The position numbers and the translations under genes were made by a program. A DNA stretch of 64,000 nucleotides, taken from the NCBI GenBank assembly GCA_016281355.1, contig JAEEIL010000012.1, forward strand, positions 111,519 through 175,518, given 5' to 3'. Below the pieces are notes generated by a model. It made no database searches and was not told the DNA's origin. It was given only the letters and a program-made list of their open reading frames with translations. Positions 1-9,510 of the stretch are shown here, piece after piece. How positions within the stretch are numbered: position 1 is the stretch's first letter; the number at the start of each line of letters is the position of its first letter. This DNA comes from Elusimicrobiaceae bacterium (GTDB lineage Bacteria > Elusimicrobiota > Elusimicrobia > Elusimicrobiales > Elusimicrobiaceae).

Positions 1-1207
1 CACCGAAGCGGTGTTGTTCGTCAATAACAATTAAACCGAGGTTTTTAAATTCCACTTTATCTTCAATCAAAGCATGTGTGCCGATTAAAATTTGTATTTC
101 TCCGTTTACCAATTTATTTAGCAAGGTCTGGCGCTCTTTCGCCGTTGTTTTTGATGTAAGTAAAGCGGTATTTACACCAAGCGGTTTTAAGTATTTATTT
201 AGAGTTATAAAATGTTGCGTTGCTAAAATTTCCGTCGGTGCCATAAAAGCGCCTTGCAAACCGCTTTCCACCGCTAAAAGTAGTGCGGAAATTGCCACAA
301 CCGTTTTACCGGAGCCGACATCCCCTTGCACTAATCTTGTCATGGCAGTAGGTGCAAGCATATCTTTAAAAATTTCATTTATAACTTTAACTTGAGATGG
401 GGTAAAATTAAAACCCAAATTATTTTTAAAAGGCGTTAAATATTTTTTTGTTAAGGTGTATTTATGTTTTTTTTGTACTATAAATTTTTGCCGTGCTTTT
501 AAATTGAAGGCAAGTGTCATGAGTAAAAATTCCTCGTAAATTAAACGGCGGCGTGCATTTTCTAGTTCCGCAACCGATACAGGGAAATGTATTGCCTTAA
601 TTGCTTGTTTTGCTTGCAAAAGCCCGCGTTTTTTAAGTAAATCAAGCGGCAAAACTTCTTCTTCGTCAACTAAATAACTTTGCAAAGCATTTGCTTGGCA
701 AGAACGTAAAAATTTTTGTGTTAAACCTTTTGTAAGCGAGTATATTGGAATAAGCGCATCTACGTTATATTTTAAATCTGTACTGTCAAGCGGGTAATAT
801 TCCTCAACTATAATTTTGCGGTCCGTAAAAGAATTTTTATTTTCACGCCGCCCGACTATCCAAAACCATGCGCCTGTTTTAAAAGCTTGACGTAAAGGTA
901 ATAAACTGTCAAATTTAAAAGTGCGTTTTTTAAACCAAACGGCCTCATAAATTTGTTTATCTTCACTTTCAAGCATAACCTTAAAGATATCTAAGGCGCG
1001 TGCTTTAATTGTTTGTGTGGTTAATACTTTAAAAGGTGCGCAAATATCTTCAATATTTTTAAAAGAACCCAGCGGCGCATTTTTGCGCCTGTCGCTGTAA
1101 GTACGGGGGTAATAATGCAACAAATCGGAAGTAGTTTCAATATCCAAGGCGGCAAATAATTTTGCCTTTGCTTCCCCGACGCCTTTTAAGTTCCTAATAT
1201 TTGCCAT
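1..1207 (-). CDS. recG: ATP-dependent DNA helicase RecG (partial, C-terminus outside window)
   Basis: RecG remodels stalled replication forks and branched DNA. About 402 N-terminal residues are visible. The protein starts MANIRNLKGVGEAKAK, the usual helix-hairpin-like opening of the RecG wedge region. It then shows the OB-fold wedge (about residues 60-150) and the first helicase lobe, with Walker A GDVGSGKT near residue 295, the APTEILA motif, a GTHALIE motif, and the DEQHRFG box right at the window edge. The rest of the helicase lies beyond base 1. The ATG shares one base with the nfnA stop (TAATG), so it is the last visible gene of the GH57-nfnB-nfnA-recG operon and is translationally coupled. 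No damage is seen in the visible part. Family identity is clear. Confidence 0.95.
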   Translation of the reverse strand, partial: MANIRNLKGVGEAKAKLFAALDIETTSDLLHYYPRTYSDRRKNAPLGSFKNIEDICAPFKVLTTQTIKARALDIFKVMLESEDKQIYEAVWFKKRTFKFDSLLPLRQAFKTGAWFWIVGRRENKNSFTDRKIIVEEYYPLDSTDLKYNVDALIPIYSLTKGLTQKFLRSCQANALQSYLVDEEEVLPLDLLKKRGLLQAKQAIKAIHFPVSVAELENARRRLIYEEFLLMTLAFNLKARQKFIVQKKHKYTLTKKYLTPFKNNLGFNFTPSQVKVINEIFKDMLAPTAMTRLVQGDVGSGKTVVAISALLLAVESGLQGAFMAPTEILATQHFITLNKYLKPLGVNTALLTSKTTAKERQTLLNKLVNGEIQILIGTHALIEDKVEFKNLGLIVIDEQHRFG

Positions 1208-2061
1208 TAGTGCAAGCCTATTTTACATTTATGGTGTTTTTCAAATTCTTCAAGTTTTTGTTTTTGTTCTTGTGTGTATTCCGAAGTGCGTTTCATTAAA
1301 TTATCGAAATTGATATTTTCCGCTTCAAACATAGGACCGTCAACGCAGGCAAATTTTGTTTCACCGTTTACTTCCACGCGGCAGCATCCGCACATTCCTG
1401 TACCGTCAAGCATAATTGGGTTTAAACTTGCATAAGGTTTTATTCCAAGTTGTACCATAAGGCGCGCGGTAAATTTCATCATCGGTATAGGGCCGATAAT
1501 AAAACCGGCATCTATTTTAACGCCTTTTTCATGTAAAGTTTTTAGGGCATCGGTAACCATACCCTTTTGGCCTTTACTGCCGTCGTCTGTTGCGATAATA
1601 AAAGTGTCGGAAATTTCTTGCATTTCTTTTTCCAAAATTAACAAATTTGCAGTTCTTGCGCCAAGTATTGAAACAATTTTATTGCCTGCTTCTTTTAAAG
1701 TTTTTGCAATAGGTAAAATTTCCGCAATACCCACACCGCCGCCGACAACTGCCGCAGTTCCGTAATTTTTAATCTCTATTGCTTGCCCAAGTGGGCCTGC
1801 AACGCTGTCGAAACACTCACCTGTTTTTAAGGTATTAAACAAAACCGTGCTTTTGCCGATTGCCTGGATAATTACAGTTATTGTGCCCTTTTCTTTATTC
1901 CAATCAACAAGGGTTACCGGCACACGTTCGCCGGCTTGTGTATAACGTAAAATTACAAATTGCCCAGCTTTGGCAGACTTTGCAATTAAAGGGGCATAAA
2001 TTTCAAATAAAGAAATTGTATCCGATAAATTTATTTTGTTTAAAATTTGATATTTCTGCAT
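1207..2061 (-). CDS. nfnA: NADH-dependent reduced ferredoxin:NADP+ oxidoreductase, small subunit NfnA (SudA-like)
   Basis: Small subunit of the bifurcating transhydrogenase that couples NADH, NADPH and ferredoxin. The layout is that of a ferredoxin-NADP reductase: an FAD-binding barrel (GERVPVTLVDW near residue 50), a nucleotide-binding stretch GGGVGIAEILPIAKTL, and a C-terminal [2Fe-2S] site LDGTGMCGCCRV followed by FACVDGPMF. I place the start at MQKYQIL (284 aa), because GGAG lies 9 bases upstream and nfnB stops one base before it. An upstream ATG in frame would overlap nfnB by 23 bases and has no better ribosome site. The nfnA/nfnB pairing in one operon supports Nfn over a lone dihydroorotate dehydrogenase PyrK subunit, the main alternative. 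Confidence 0.9.
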   Translation of the reverse strand: MQKYQILNKINLSDTISLFEIYAPLIAKSAKAGQFVILRYTQAGERVPVTLVDWNKEKGTITVIIQAIGKSTVLFNTLKTGECFDSVAGPLGQAIEIKNYGTAAVVGGGVGIAEILPIAKTLKEAGNKIVSILGARTANLLILEKEMQEISDTFIIATDDGSKGQKGMVTDALKTLHEKGVKIDAGFIIGPIPMMKFTARLMVQLGIKPYASLNPIMLDGTGMCGCCRVEVNGETKFACVDGPMFEAENINFDNLMKRTSEYTQEQKQKLEEFEKHHKCKIGLH

Positions 2062-2062
2062 T

Positions 2063-3457
2063 TTATTTTGCTCCTTTATTTTCAAGGTATTTATTAATTT
2101 CTGTTGCTGCTGTTATGCCGTCTTTCATAGCAAGCAAAACAGTTGCGCCTCCGCGTTTAATATCACCGCCTGCAAAAACGCCTTCCATTGTGCTTTTTTG
2201 GTTATCGTCTAAAACCAAAGTACCCTTTTCCGTAGTTTTAAGTTGCGGTGTAGATTTTGGAATTATCGGGTTTGGTTTTTGGCCTATAGCGATAATAATA
2301 CTGTCAGCAGGAATTGTAAATTCCGAGCCTTCAATTTCAATGGGGCGTCTTCTGCCTTTTTCGTCAGGTTCGCCAAGTTTTGCACGGGTGCATTTTAAGG
2401 CATAAGCATGGCCGTTTTCGTCAATTAAAACTTCTTTTTGAATAGTTAAGAAACTAAATTTTATGCCTTCTTCCATGGCATTTTCAACTTCTTCTTTACG
2501 GGCGGGCATTTCCGCTTGGCTACGGCGGTAAATTACAGTAACTTCCCCCTGCCCTAAACGGCGTGCGCAGCGTGCCGCGTCCATAGCGGAATTACCGCCG
2601 CCGAGAACTAAAACCTTTTTACCGATTTTGATTGGAGTATCGGATTTTGGGTCATAAGCCTTCATTAAATTTATACGTGTTAAAAATTCATTTGCGCTGT
2701 AAACACCTACGGCATTTTCCCCGGGGATACCTGCCATCATAGGAAGGCCTGCCCCGCTGCCAAGATAAACTGCATCAAAATCTTTTAAAAGTTCTTTAAT
2801 GCTGAGTGAGGGGCCTATTAAAACATTTTCTTCGAAATCAACACCCATTTTTTTAAGGTTTTTAATTTCTGCTTCAATAACTTCACGCGGTAAACGGAAA
2901 GCAGGTATGCCGTAACTTAGCACGCCACCTAATTTATGCAATGCTTCAAAAACAGTAACTTTATGGCCTTTACGCCTAAGTTCTGCCGCACAGGCAAGTG
3001 ATGAAGGCCCCGAACCGACACATGCGACCTTAAAACCACTTTCTTTTTGTGGGGTAGGCGGAATAGTTAAATTTTGTTTTCTTGCACTGTCAGCAGTATA
3101 TCTTTCAAGTAAACCGATAGATACAGGTCCAAATTTTTCTTTTAAAGTACAAGCACCTTGGCAATATTTTTCCTGTGGGCAAACGCGGCCGCAAATGGCA
3201 GGCAGTAAACTTGTTTCCATAATTTTGGAAATTGCACCCTTAACATCATCTTTAAGTAAATGTTGTATAAAATCCGGTATTTGTACATTTACCGGGCAAG
3301 CCATTTGGCAAGGTTTATTTTTGCAATTTAAGCAACGGTTTGCCTCTTGCAAGGCTTGCTCTTTTGTTAAACCTTGGGCAACCTCATCAAAATTTTTTAT
3401 TCTTTCCTCAGGCTCTTGCCTTTGCCCTTTTTGGGGGGGGACTGATGGATTTGGCAT
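2063..3457 (-). CDS. nfnB: NADH-dependent reduced ferredoxin:NADP+ oxidoreductase, large subunit NfnB (GltD-like)
   Basis: Large subunit of NfnAB, 464 aa, of the glutamate-synthase small-chain family. An N-terminal Cys cluster (CLNC, CQMACPV, CGRVCP, CQGAC; residues about 42-105) should hold two [4Fe-4S] clusters. Two Rossmann motifs follow: GSGPSSLACAAELRRKG for FAD near residue 147, and LGGGNSAMDAARCARR for the second nucleotide near residue 285. AGGAG lies 7 bases before the ATG. It follows GH57 by 8 bases and precedes nfnA by one base. Homologues are often labelled GltA, GltD or sulfide dehydrogenase SudB, but the adjacent NfnA-type subunit favours the ferredoxin transhydrogenase. In a fermenter it would balance NADPH supply with reduced ferredoxin. 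Confidence 0.9.
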   Translation of the reverse strand: MPNPSVPPQKGQRQEPEERIKNFDEVAQGLTKEQALQEANRCLNCKNKPCQMACPVNVQIPDFIQHLLKDDVKGAISKIMETSLLPAICGRVCPQEKYCQGACTLKEKFGPVSIGLLERYTADSARKQNLTIPPTPQKESGFKVACVGSGPSSLACAAELRRKGHKVTVFEALHKLGGVLSYGIPAFRLPREVIEAEIKNLKKMGVDFEENVLIGPSLSIKELLKDFDAVYLGSGAGLPMMAGIPGENAVGVYSANEFLTRINLMKAYDPKSDTPIKIGKKVLVLGGGNSAMDAARCARRLGQGEVTVIYRRSQAEMPARKEEVENAMEEGIKFSFLTIQKEVLIDENGHAYALKCTRAKLGEPDEKGRRRPIEIEGSEFTIPADSIIIAIGQKPNPIIPKSTPQLKTTEKGTLVLDDNQKSTMEGVFAGGDIKRGGATVLLAMKDGITAATEINKYLENKGAK

Positions 3458-3465
3458 ATGATCTC

Positions 3466-5820
3466 CTACATTAAATTTAAATTAAGTTTTGATAAAAGTA
3501 TTTTTACTAGTTCACCGTCACCCAGCAAACCTTCCTTTTTCAAACGAAACGCAGTATTTTGCGTGCAGTATAAATCAAGCGGTAAATTAAACATATTTGC
3601 AAAATTAAGTAAATCAATTATTTTATTTACACACTCCAAATTTTGAGGATCTTGTTCCAAAAGTTTGGTGTAAGAAACAAGTTTCTTCGTTAGAATTTTC
3701 TTGATATCTTCAATATTTAATTCTGCCGAGGTTTGTTTTAAATCTGTTATGATTTGGGATATTCTGGCATTATCTACGGTATCTTTTATAAGTTCTTCCC
3801 TGAGTTCATAATTTAAAACGAATTCCGCTAAATCCAAAAAAAGGCGTGGCATCGGTAAATCAATATTTTTGATATATTCCAATACGGTCTTTTCCTGTTT
3901 AAACAAGTTAATATAACTTGTTCTTATGCGTTTTTTTGCTTTGTCAATTACATTGGCAAGCAATTTAGTTTGCTTTTCTTTAGGTAAATCTTTGATGGTA
4001 AGGGTGTCTACAAAAGAACCCTTAATTAAAGCCACGCATTGTGCATATTCACCGTAAGAAAATAATTCTTTTAATTGTTCCAAATTATCTGTTTGCCCGT
4101 AAATTGCGCCTGCCGTAATATCAGGTCCGCCTTGATGTAAAACCGCAAAACTGACTAGGCGTTTTTCAGTAGTCAAACGGTTAACAAAAACCGCACTGCC
4201 GCAGATTAATTTTATGTGCTCTTGATGCAAAACATCAATTTTGTTATCTTCAATGTTATATATGTATATGCGGTCTTCAAATAAAATTTCATCTAACAAA
4301 TAAGAGATTGCATAATCAATTGCGGCTTTACGAAGCCCGCGGGAAATAGGTTTTACTAAATCTTTGTAAACTTTTGCCCCATCTTTAAATAAAGGTATAT
4401 TGCTTGGTGCAAGTGTAAGTTGTTCTATAAAACCGTTTTCCAAATCTTCCCCGGTCAAACCTTTATTGTAACCGATAGCACGTTTTGCATAAGCCATAAT
4501 TTGTACGGTTTCAATACCGGAAATTTCATCAAAAAACCAACCGCAACTTGTGTACATGAGCATTGCATTTCTTTGCATTTCCATAAGTTTTAAAGCGGCA
4601 GGTTTATTTTCAAGGCCTTTTGGGGTTGCATAATTTTGTAAAAATTCTTCCGTTTTGGAGTGATCCAGTATCACGTTAATGTAGTTATCTCTGGCTTGAT
4701 AAGGATCTTTAAAATATTCCTTGCCTAAATTTTCGAAGGTAACCAACATTTTATCTCTTACGGAATCTAAAGCCTTTCTTAAAGGTGCACGCCAAAGTTG
4801 TTGCCAACCCCTGTGCATGCCGGAATTGCATCCGCAATTCGAACGCCAACGCTCAACGCCGTGTGCGCAACTCCAAGAAGTGTTGTCCCTTATTTGTGCT
4901 TCAAAAGTTGGGGGGAACATTTCCAAATATTGCCCGTATACTGTTAAAGTTGCTAAATTGTTTTTTTCTATATAATTTAGACAATATGCCAAGGCCATAT
5001 CCGCAAATTTTTGATGGTGGCCATAAGTTTCACCGTCGGTAGCAATATGCACAAGTTGCGCTTCGCGCCTTGTATCAAAAGCAGAGAGTAATCTCGCGGC
5101 AAATCTTTCACCGCTTTTTAAAGTATCACCAAAGGCAATACCTTGTGAAATAGGGCCATCATAAAAGAACAAAGCAATTTTATTACCCGACGGTAAATTG
5201 CAAAGATATGGTTTTTTAGGGTCTACTTTTGCATAGTTTTCTTCTTGCCAGTTTTGTGTTCCTATTTTGCGTGTTCTTGCACATTGGCTCGGTGCTAAAA
5301 TGGTAAATTTAATACCGTGTTTTGCAAGAAGTTCCAGGGTTGTTGTGTCAACGGCAGTTTCAGCAAGCCACATACCTTCCGGTTTACGGCTAAAACGTTT
5401 TTCGAAATCTGCAATACCCCAAATGATTTGTGTTTCTTTATCTCTATCATTTGCAAGAGGTAAAATTACGTGGTTATAAACTTGAGCTATTGCACTGCCA
5501 TGCCCGCCAAAAAGTTCCTGGCTTTTTTTATCTGCTTCCAAAAGGGCTTTGTATGTTAAAGAATCATATTTTTCAAGCCAAGAAAGTAAAGTTGGCCCGA
5601 AGTTAAAACTTATTTTACTGTAATTGTTTACGATATCAATAATTTGCTTTTGCGGATTTAAAATGCGTGCAAAAGCATTAGCGCGATAACATTCCGCGCT
5701 GATACGCTCATTCCAATTTCTATGGGGGCGTGCGGTTTCCTGAATTTCAATCTCGTCTAACCAAGGATTTTCGCGAGGGGGCTGGTAGAAATGCCCATGT
5801 ATGCATAAGTATCTTTCCAT
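3466..5820 (-). CDS. Glycoside hydrolase family 57 protein with DUF3536 C-terminal region
   Basis: 784 aa. The start MERYLCIHGHFYQPPREN is the usual opening of GH57 (beta-strand with HxH/FYQPPREN), and the middle carries EGMWLAETAVD and HIATDGETYGHHQKFAD, the nucleophile/acid regions of GH57. The second half matches the DUF3536 extension (GCNSGMHRGWQQLWRAPL near residue 335). Such proteins are annotated as alpha-amylase/alpha-mannosidase; the real substrate is unproven, glycogen or another alpha-glucan being likely. No signal peptide, so cytoplasmic. First gene of the minus-strand operon. No Shine-Dalgarno is seen; a -10-like TAGCAT ends 6 bases before the ATG, suggesting a leaderless mRNA. 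Confidence 0.88.
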   Translation of the reverse strand: MERYLCIHGHFYQPPRENPWLDEIEIQETARPHRNWNERISAECYRANAFARILNPQKQIIDIVNNYSKISFNFGPTLLSWLEKYDSLTYKALLEADKKSQELFGGHGSAIAQVYNHVILPLANDRDKETQIIWGIADFEKRFSRKPEGMWLAETAVDTTTLELLAKHGIKFTILAPSQCARTRKIGTQNWQEENYAKVDPKKPYLCNLPSGNKIALFFYDGPISQGIAFGDTLKSGERFAARLLSAFDTRREAQLVHIATDGETYGHHQKFADMALAYCLNYIEKNNLATLTVYGQYLEMFPPTFEAQIRDNTSWSCAHGVERWRSNCGCNSGMHRGWQQLWRAPLRKALDSVRDKMLVTFENLGKEYFKDPYQARDNYINVILDHSKTEEFLQNYATPKGLENKPAALKLMEMQRNAMLMYTSCGWFFDEISGIETVQIMAYAKRAIGYNKGLTGEDLENGFIEQLTLAPSNIPLFKDGAKVYKDLVKPISRGLRKAAIDYAISYLLDEILFEDRIYIYNIEDNKIDVLHQEHIKLICGSAVFVNRLTTEKRLVSFAVLHQGGPDITAGAIYGQTDNLEQLKELFSYGEYAQCVALIKGSFVDTLTIKDLPKEKQTKLLANVIDKAKKRIRTSYINLFKQEKTVLEYIKNIDLPMPRLFLDLAEFVLNYELREELIKDTVDNARISQIITDLKQTSAELNIEDIKKILTKKLVSYTKLLEQDPQNLECVNKIIDLLNFANMFNLPLDLYCTQNTAFRLKKEGLLGDGELVKILLSKLNLNLM

Positions 5821-5870
5821 ATTAATATGCTACAATATGTTTAAGGTTTTACGCAAGTGAAATTTATTTG
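5808..5870. promoter_or_regulatory. Overlapping divergent promoters for GH57 operon and phoH
   Basis: Plus strand: extended -10 TGCTACAAT at 5828-5836 serves phoH, whose ATG (5879) has GGAGG upstream. Minus strand: TAGCAT at 5832-5827, with TTGCGT 18 bases further upstream, would start transcription at the GH57 ATG. The two -10 boxes physically overlap, so the two polymerases should exclude each other. Confidence 0.55.
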
Positions 5871-5878
5871 GAGGCTCT

Positions 5879-7195
5879 ATGAAAAAGTATTATATTTTGG
5901 ATACAAATGTGCTTTTACACGACCCAAATGCCATAAAGCATTTCGGTGATAATGAAATTATTATTCCCATGGTTGTTATTGAGGAACTTGATAATTTTAA
6001 AACTTCTTCCGATGAACGTGGAAAGAATGCCCGCCTTATCGCGAGGGAACTTGATGCTTTACGCCAAAGGGGTAAACTCGGTAAAGGTGTAAAACTGGAT
6101 AACGGTGGTGTTCTTAAAGTAGAATTCCCCAGGGAAAATATTTTACCTTCACAAATTTCTTTTCATAAAGCGGATAATGAAATTTTAAATGTGGCTTACT
6201 ATTATTTTAAGCAACAAGCAAATAAAACTACAAAAAAACCTGTAATAATTGTTTCAAAAGATACTAATCTTCGCATAAAATCAGAAGCCATTGGCGTAGA
6301 AGCGCAAGATTATAATACCGATAAAATTAAGTATGATGAACTTTATGTAGGTTCTCAAGAAGTTGAAGTTCCTGCCGCCAGCATTGATGAATTTTATGCT
6401 AAAAAAGAACTTCCTTTAAAGGGTACTTATTATCCAAATGAATTTTTAATTTTAAAAAGTGATGACGGTTCCAAGAAATCCGCTGTCGGGCGTGTTACGC
6501 TTGACGGTAAATTTTTAAAACCTCTGTCAAATCAAGAGCCTGTTGCCTGGGGTATCAAACCTTTAAATAAGGAACAGCGTTTTGCTATGGAACTTTTGCT
6601 TGATGACAGAATTGATTTAGTAACATTGGTCGGTTCTGCCGGTACAGGTAAAACTTTAATTACTTTGGCAACCGGTCTTAAAAGAACTTTTGATGATGAA
6701 AATTACAGGAGGCTTCTCGTTTGCAGACCGATAGTTCCTGTCGGGCGTGATCTTGGTTTCTTGCCCGGTACTATGGAAGAAAAACTTGATGCCTGGATGG
6801 GTGCAATTTATGATAATTTGAGTTTCCTTGCCGGTAAAAAGAACCCAGAAGAAGGTGAAGAAGAAGTGCGTTACTTAACCAGCAGCGGTAAACTTGAAAT
6901 TGCATCTGTTTCCCATATCCGCGGACGTACTTTACCCAAACAATATATGATAGTAGACGATGCACAAAACCTTACACCGCATGAAATTAAGACTATTTTA
7001 TCCCGTGCAGGTGAAGGTACAAAAGTTGTTGTAACCGGCGATCCTTATCAAATAGATACACCTTATTTGGATACCGAATCAAACGGTTTAACTTATCTGG
7101 TAGAGCGCTTTAAAGGCCAAAAGAATTACGGCCACATAACATTTACCAAAACAGAAAGGAGTTCCTTGGCTGATTTGGCCGGTAAACTCTTATAA
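5879..7195 (+). CDS. PhoH family ATPase with N-terminal PIN domain (PhoH2)
   Basis: 438 aa. The N-terminal PIN ribonuclease domain (about 1-150) has YILDTNVLLHDP, a conserved acidic IEELDNFK, and NARLIARELD. The C-terminal PhoH ATPase (about 225-438) carries GSAGTGKTLITLA (Walker A), CRPIVPVGRDLGFLPG and YMIVDDAQNLTPHE (Walker B). Proteins of this PIN-PhoH layout are described as RNA helicase/ribonucleases, sometimes linked to toxin-antitoxin biology; here it stands alone with a GGAGG ribosome site and its own terminator, so a housekeeping RNA role is as likely. Length is normal for the family. Transcribed divergently from the GH57 operon. Confidence 0.92.
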   Translation: MKKYYILDTNVLLHDPNAIKHFGDNEIIIPMVVIEELDNFKTSSDERGKNARLIARELDALRQRGKLGKGVKLDNGGVLKVEFPRENILPSQISFHKADNEILNVAYYYFKQQANKTTKKPVIIVSKDTNLRIKSEAIGVEAQDYNTDKIKYDELYVGSQEVEVPAASIDEFYAKKELPLKGTYYPNEFLILKSDDGSKKSAVGRVTLDGKFLKPLSNQEPVAWGIKPLNKEQRFAMELLLDDRIDLVTLVGSAGTGKTLITLATGLKRTFDDENYRRLLVCRPIVPVGRDLGFLPGTMEEKLDAWMGAIYDNLSFLAGKKNPEEGEEEVRYLTSSGKLEIASVSHIRGRTLPKQYMIVDDAQNLTPHEIKTILSRAGEGTKVVVTGDPYQIDTPYLDTESNGLTYLVERFKGQKNYGHITFTKTERSSLADLAGKLL

Positions 7196-7235
7196 AACCG
7201 CCAGGTTTTGCACAAATTTGGCCGAGTTATACACA

Positions 7236-7276
7236 ACCTGTCCACAAATTAATATCTGTGGACAGGTCTGTTTTTT
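7236..7276 (+). terminator. Rho-independent terminator after phoH
   Basis: Perfect 11-base arms ACCTGTCCACA (7236-7246) and TGTGGACAGGT (7257-7267), then TTTTTT at 7271-7276. Just upstream, TTATACACA (7227-7235) fits a DnaA-box consensus, but it is a single site. Confidence 0.8.
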
Positions 7277-7331
7277 ACGACGATAAAAACAAACCTCTAT
7301 AAGTTTGTCAAGCCCAATTTTCCCTCGTAAT

Positions 7332-7361
7332 TTTACATTTTGCTAAAAGTTATGCTACAAT
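7332..7361 (+). promoter_or_regulatory. Promoter of the nrdD operon
   Basis: TTTACA (7332-7337), 18-base spacer, extended -10 TGCTACAAT with hexamer 7356-7361. This leaves a leader of about 80 bases before the nrdD ATG, which has AGAGG upstream. I see no NrdR box pair matching the known consensus. Confidence 0.6.
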
Positions 7362-7449
7362 TTACTTACCCACAAATGGAGCAGTGTTAATTCTTCCCTA
7401 TTTTAAGGGGATTTAGCCTTCTTCAAACTTAAAACAGAGGACATAAATT

Positions 7450-9510
7450 ATGCAAAACAATGAAATTTTACTAAAAGTAGTAAAACGCGACGGTTCAACA
7501 CAACCTTTTGAAGCAAAAAAAATCACTAACGCTATTTTAAAAGCAGGCCAAAGCACAGGTGAATTTGATGCCGAAACCGCTAAAAAATTGACTATAAAAG
7601 TTGTGATTACCGTTCAACAACTTTATGCGGAAACAACACCAAGTGTTGAAAATATTCAAGATATCGTTGAAAACGTTTTGCTCACCTCAACTTTCCATAA
7701 AACTGCAAAGGCATATATTTTGTACAGGGATCAAAGGGCAAAAGTCAGGGAAATTTCATCAAAATTTAATGTTGAACTCGTTGACCAATACTTGCAACGC
7801 CTCGATTGGCAAGTTAACGAAAACAGCAATATGGGGTATTCTTTGCAGGGTTTAAATAATTATGTATCCTCAGAAATAACAAAAATTTATTGGTTAAATA
7901 AGATTTATCCGGAAAAAATTAAAAACATGCACTTGTCCGGTGATTTCCATTTGCACGATTTAGGTTTGCTCGGTGCATACTGCGTCGGATGGGATTTGCA
8001 AGATTTGCTTATCAGCGGCTTTAAAGGGGTTATCGGTAAAGCAGAATCAAAGCCGGCAAAACATTTTAGAACTGCCTTGGGTCAAGTTGTAAATTTCTTC
8101 TATACCTTACAAGGGGAAAGCGCCGGTGCTCAAGCGTTTTCAAACTTTGATACCTTGCTTGCACCGTTTATCGCTTACGATAAATTAAGTTATGACGAAG
8201 TAAAACAAGCTTTACAGGAGTTTTTATTCAACGTTAACGTTCCTACAAGGGTTGGTTTCCAAACACCTTTTACAAACGTTACACTTGATTTAAACGTTCC
8301 TTCTTATTATAAGAATCAAGGGGTAATCATCGGGGGCAAAATTCAGGATAGAAAATACGGCGAATTCCAGAAAGAAATGGATATGTTCAATAAAGCATTT
8401 TTGGAACTCATGCTTGACGGTGATGCAAAAGGCCGTGTGTTTACTTTCCCGATACCTACTTATAATATTACCAAGGATTTTGATTGGGACAATCCTTCTT
8501 ATCAACCGCTTTGGGATATTACAGCAAAATACGGTATACCTTATTTTGCAAACTTTGTAAATTCCGATATGAACCCGGAAGATGCACGTTCGATGTGCTG
8601 CCGCTTACGTATTGATAACAGGGAATTAAATAGACGCGGCGGCGGTTTGTTCGGTTCAGCACCTTTAACAGGTTCTATCGGTGTTGTAACTATTAATATG
8701 CCACGCTTAGGTTACATTTCTTCCACGGAAGACGAGTTCTTTAAGAATTTAACCGACCGTATGGAAACAGCCAAACTCAGTTTGGAAATTAAGCGTAAAG
8801 TTATTGAGCGCTTTACAGCAGCCAACTTATATCCTTATATGAGCTTCTACTTAAGAAGTGTCAAACAACGTTTTAATGAATATTGGAAAAACCACTTTTC
8901 AACTATCGGTATAGTTGGTTTGAACGAGTGCTGCCTCAACTTGTTTGGGGAAAATATCGGTACTGAAAAGGGCCGTGCTTTTGGTGTAAAAGTTATGAAT
9001 TTTATGCGTGCAAAACTTATAGAATTCCAAAAAGAAACGGGCAATAATTACAACTTAGAAGCCACACCTGCAGAAGGTACTTCTTACCGCCTTGCTAAAC
9101 TTGATAGGGAAAAATATCCTGATATTATTGTTTCCGATAATGAACAAGCCAATGCAGGCCGCCCGCCGTTTTATACAAACTCAAGCCAATTGCCGGTTAA
9201 TTTTACCGACGATATTTTTGAGTTGTTAGATTTACAGGACGAAATCCAATCCAAGTACACAGGTGGGACAGTCTTACACATTTTTATGGGTGAAAGGATT
9301 AAAGATACCGAAGCCCTTAAAAAATTCATTAGGAAAGTTTGTGAAGGGTACCAACTTCCTTACTTTTCTATTACGCCGACATTTAGTGTATGCCCCAAAT
9401 GCGGGTATATAGAAGGGGAACATTTTGAATGTCCCAAATGTAAGGCGGAAAAAATTGAAGCTATAGAAAAACAAATTGCACTCTTAGAGGAGCAATTATA
9501 TAGCAAATAA
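7450..9510 (+). CDS. nrdD: Anaerobic ribonucleoside-triphosphate reductase large chain lacking the glycyl-radical segment
   Basis: Class III ribonucleotide reductase catalytic chain, 686 aa, making dNTPs without oxygen. An ATP-cone occupies about residues 5-95 (VVKRDGSTQPFEAKKITNA). The ten-stranded barrel holds SMCCRLRIDNREL near residue 383, with the thiyl cysteine. The C-terminal zinc site is intact: CPKCGYIEGEHFECPKC (two CxxC pairs). The chain then ends in a short charged helix (KIEAIEKQIALLEEQLYSK) and a stop. The usual RVVGY glycyl-radical loop, which follows the zinc site in ordinary NrdD, is absent here. It is instead encoded by the next gene, 107 bases downstream and in another frame. 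First gene of the nrdD, radical-domain, nrdG, lpd run. Confidence 0.93.
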   Translation: MQNNEILLKVVKRDGSTQPFEAKKITNAILKAGQSTGEFDAETAKKLTIKVVITVQQLYAETTPSVENIQDIVENVLLTSTFHKTAKAYILYRDQRAKVREISSKFNVELVDQYLQRLDWQVNENSNMGYSLQGLNNYVSSEITKIYWLNKIYPEKIKNMHLSGDFHLHDLGLLGAYCVGWDLQDLLISGFKGVIGKAESKPAKHFRTALGQVVNFFYTLQGESAGAQAFSNFDTLLAPFIAYDKLSYDEVKQALQEFLFNVNVPTRVGFQTPFTNVTLDLNVPSYYKNQGVIIGGKIQDRKYGEFQKEMDMFNKAFLELMLDGDAKGRVFTFPIPTYNITKDFDWDNPSYQPLWDITAKYGIPYFANFVNSDMNPEDARSMCCRLRIDNRELNRRGGGLFGSAPLTGSIGVVTINMPRLGYISSTEDEFFKNLTDRMETAKLSLEIKRKVIERFTAANLYPYMSFYLRSVKQRFNEYWKNHFSTIGIVGLNECCLNLFGENIGTEKGRAFGVKVMNFMRAKLIEFQKETGNNYNLEATPAEGTSYRLAKLDREKYPDIIVSDNEQANAGRPPFYTNSSQLPVNFTDDIFELLDLQDEIQSKYTGGTVLHIFMGERIKDTEALKKFIRKVCEGYQLPYFSITPTFSVCPKCGYIEGEHFECPKCKAEKIEAIEKQIALLEEQLYSK

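Noticed and set aside
7227..7267. DnaA-box cluster or NrdR box upstream of nrdD
   Set aside because: Only one TTATACACA, and the neighbouring TGTGGA/TCCACA belong to the phoH terminator; no pair of NrdR-type boxes.
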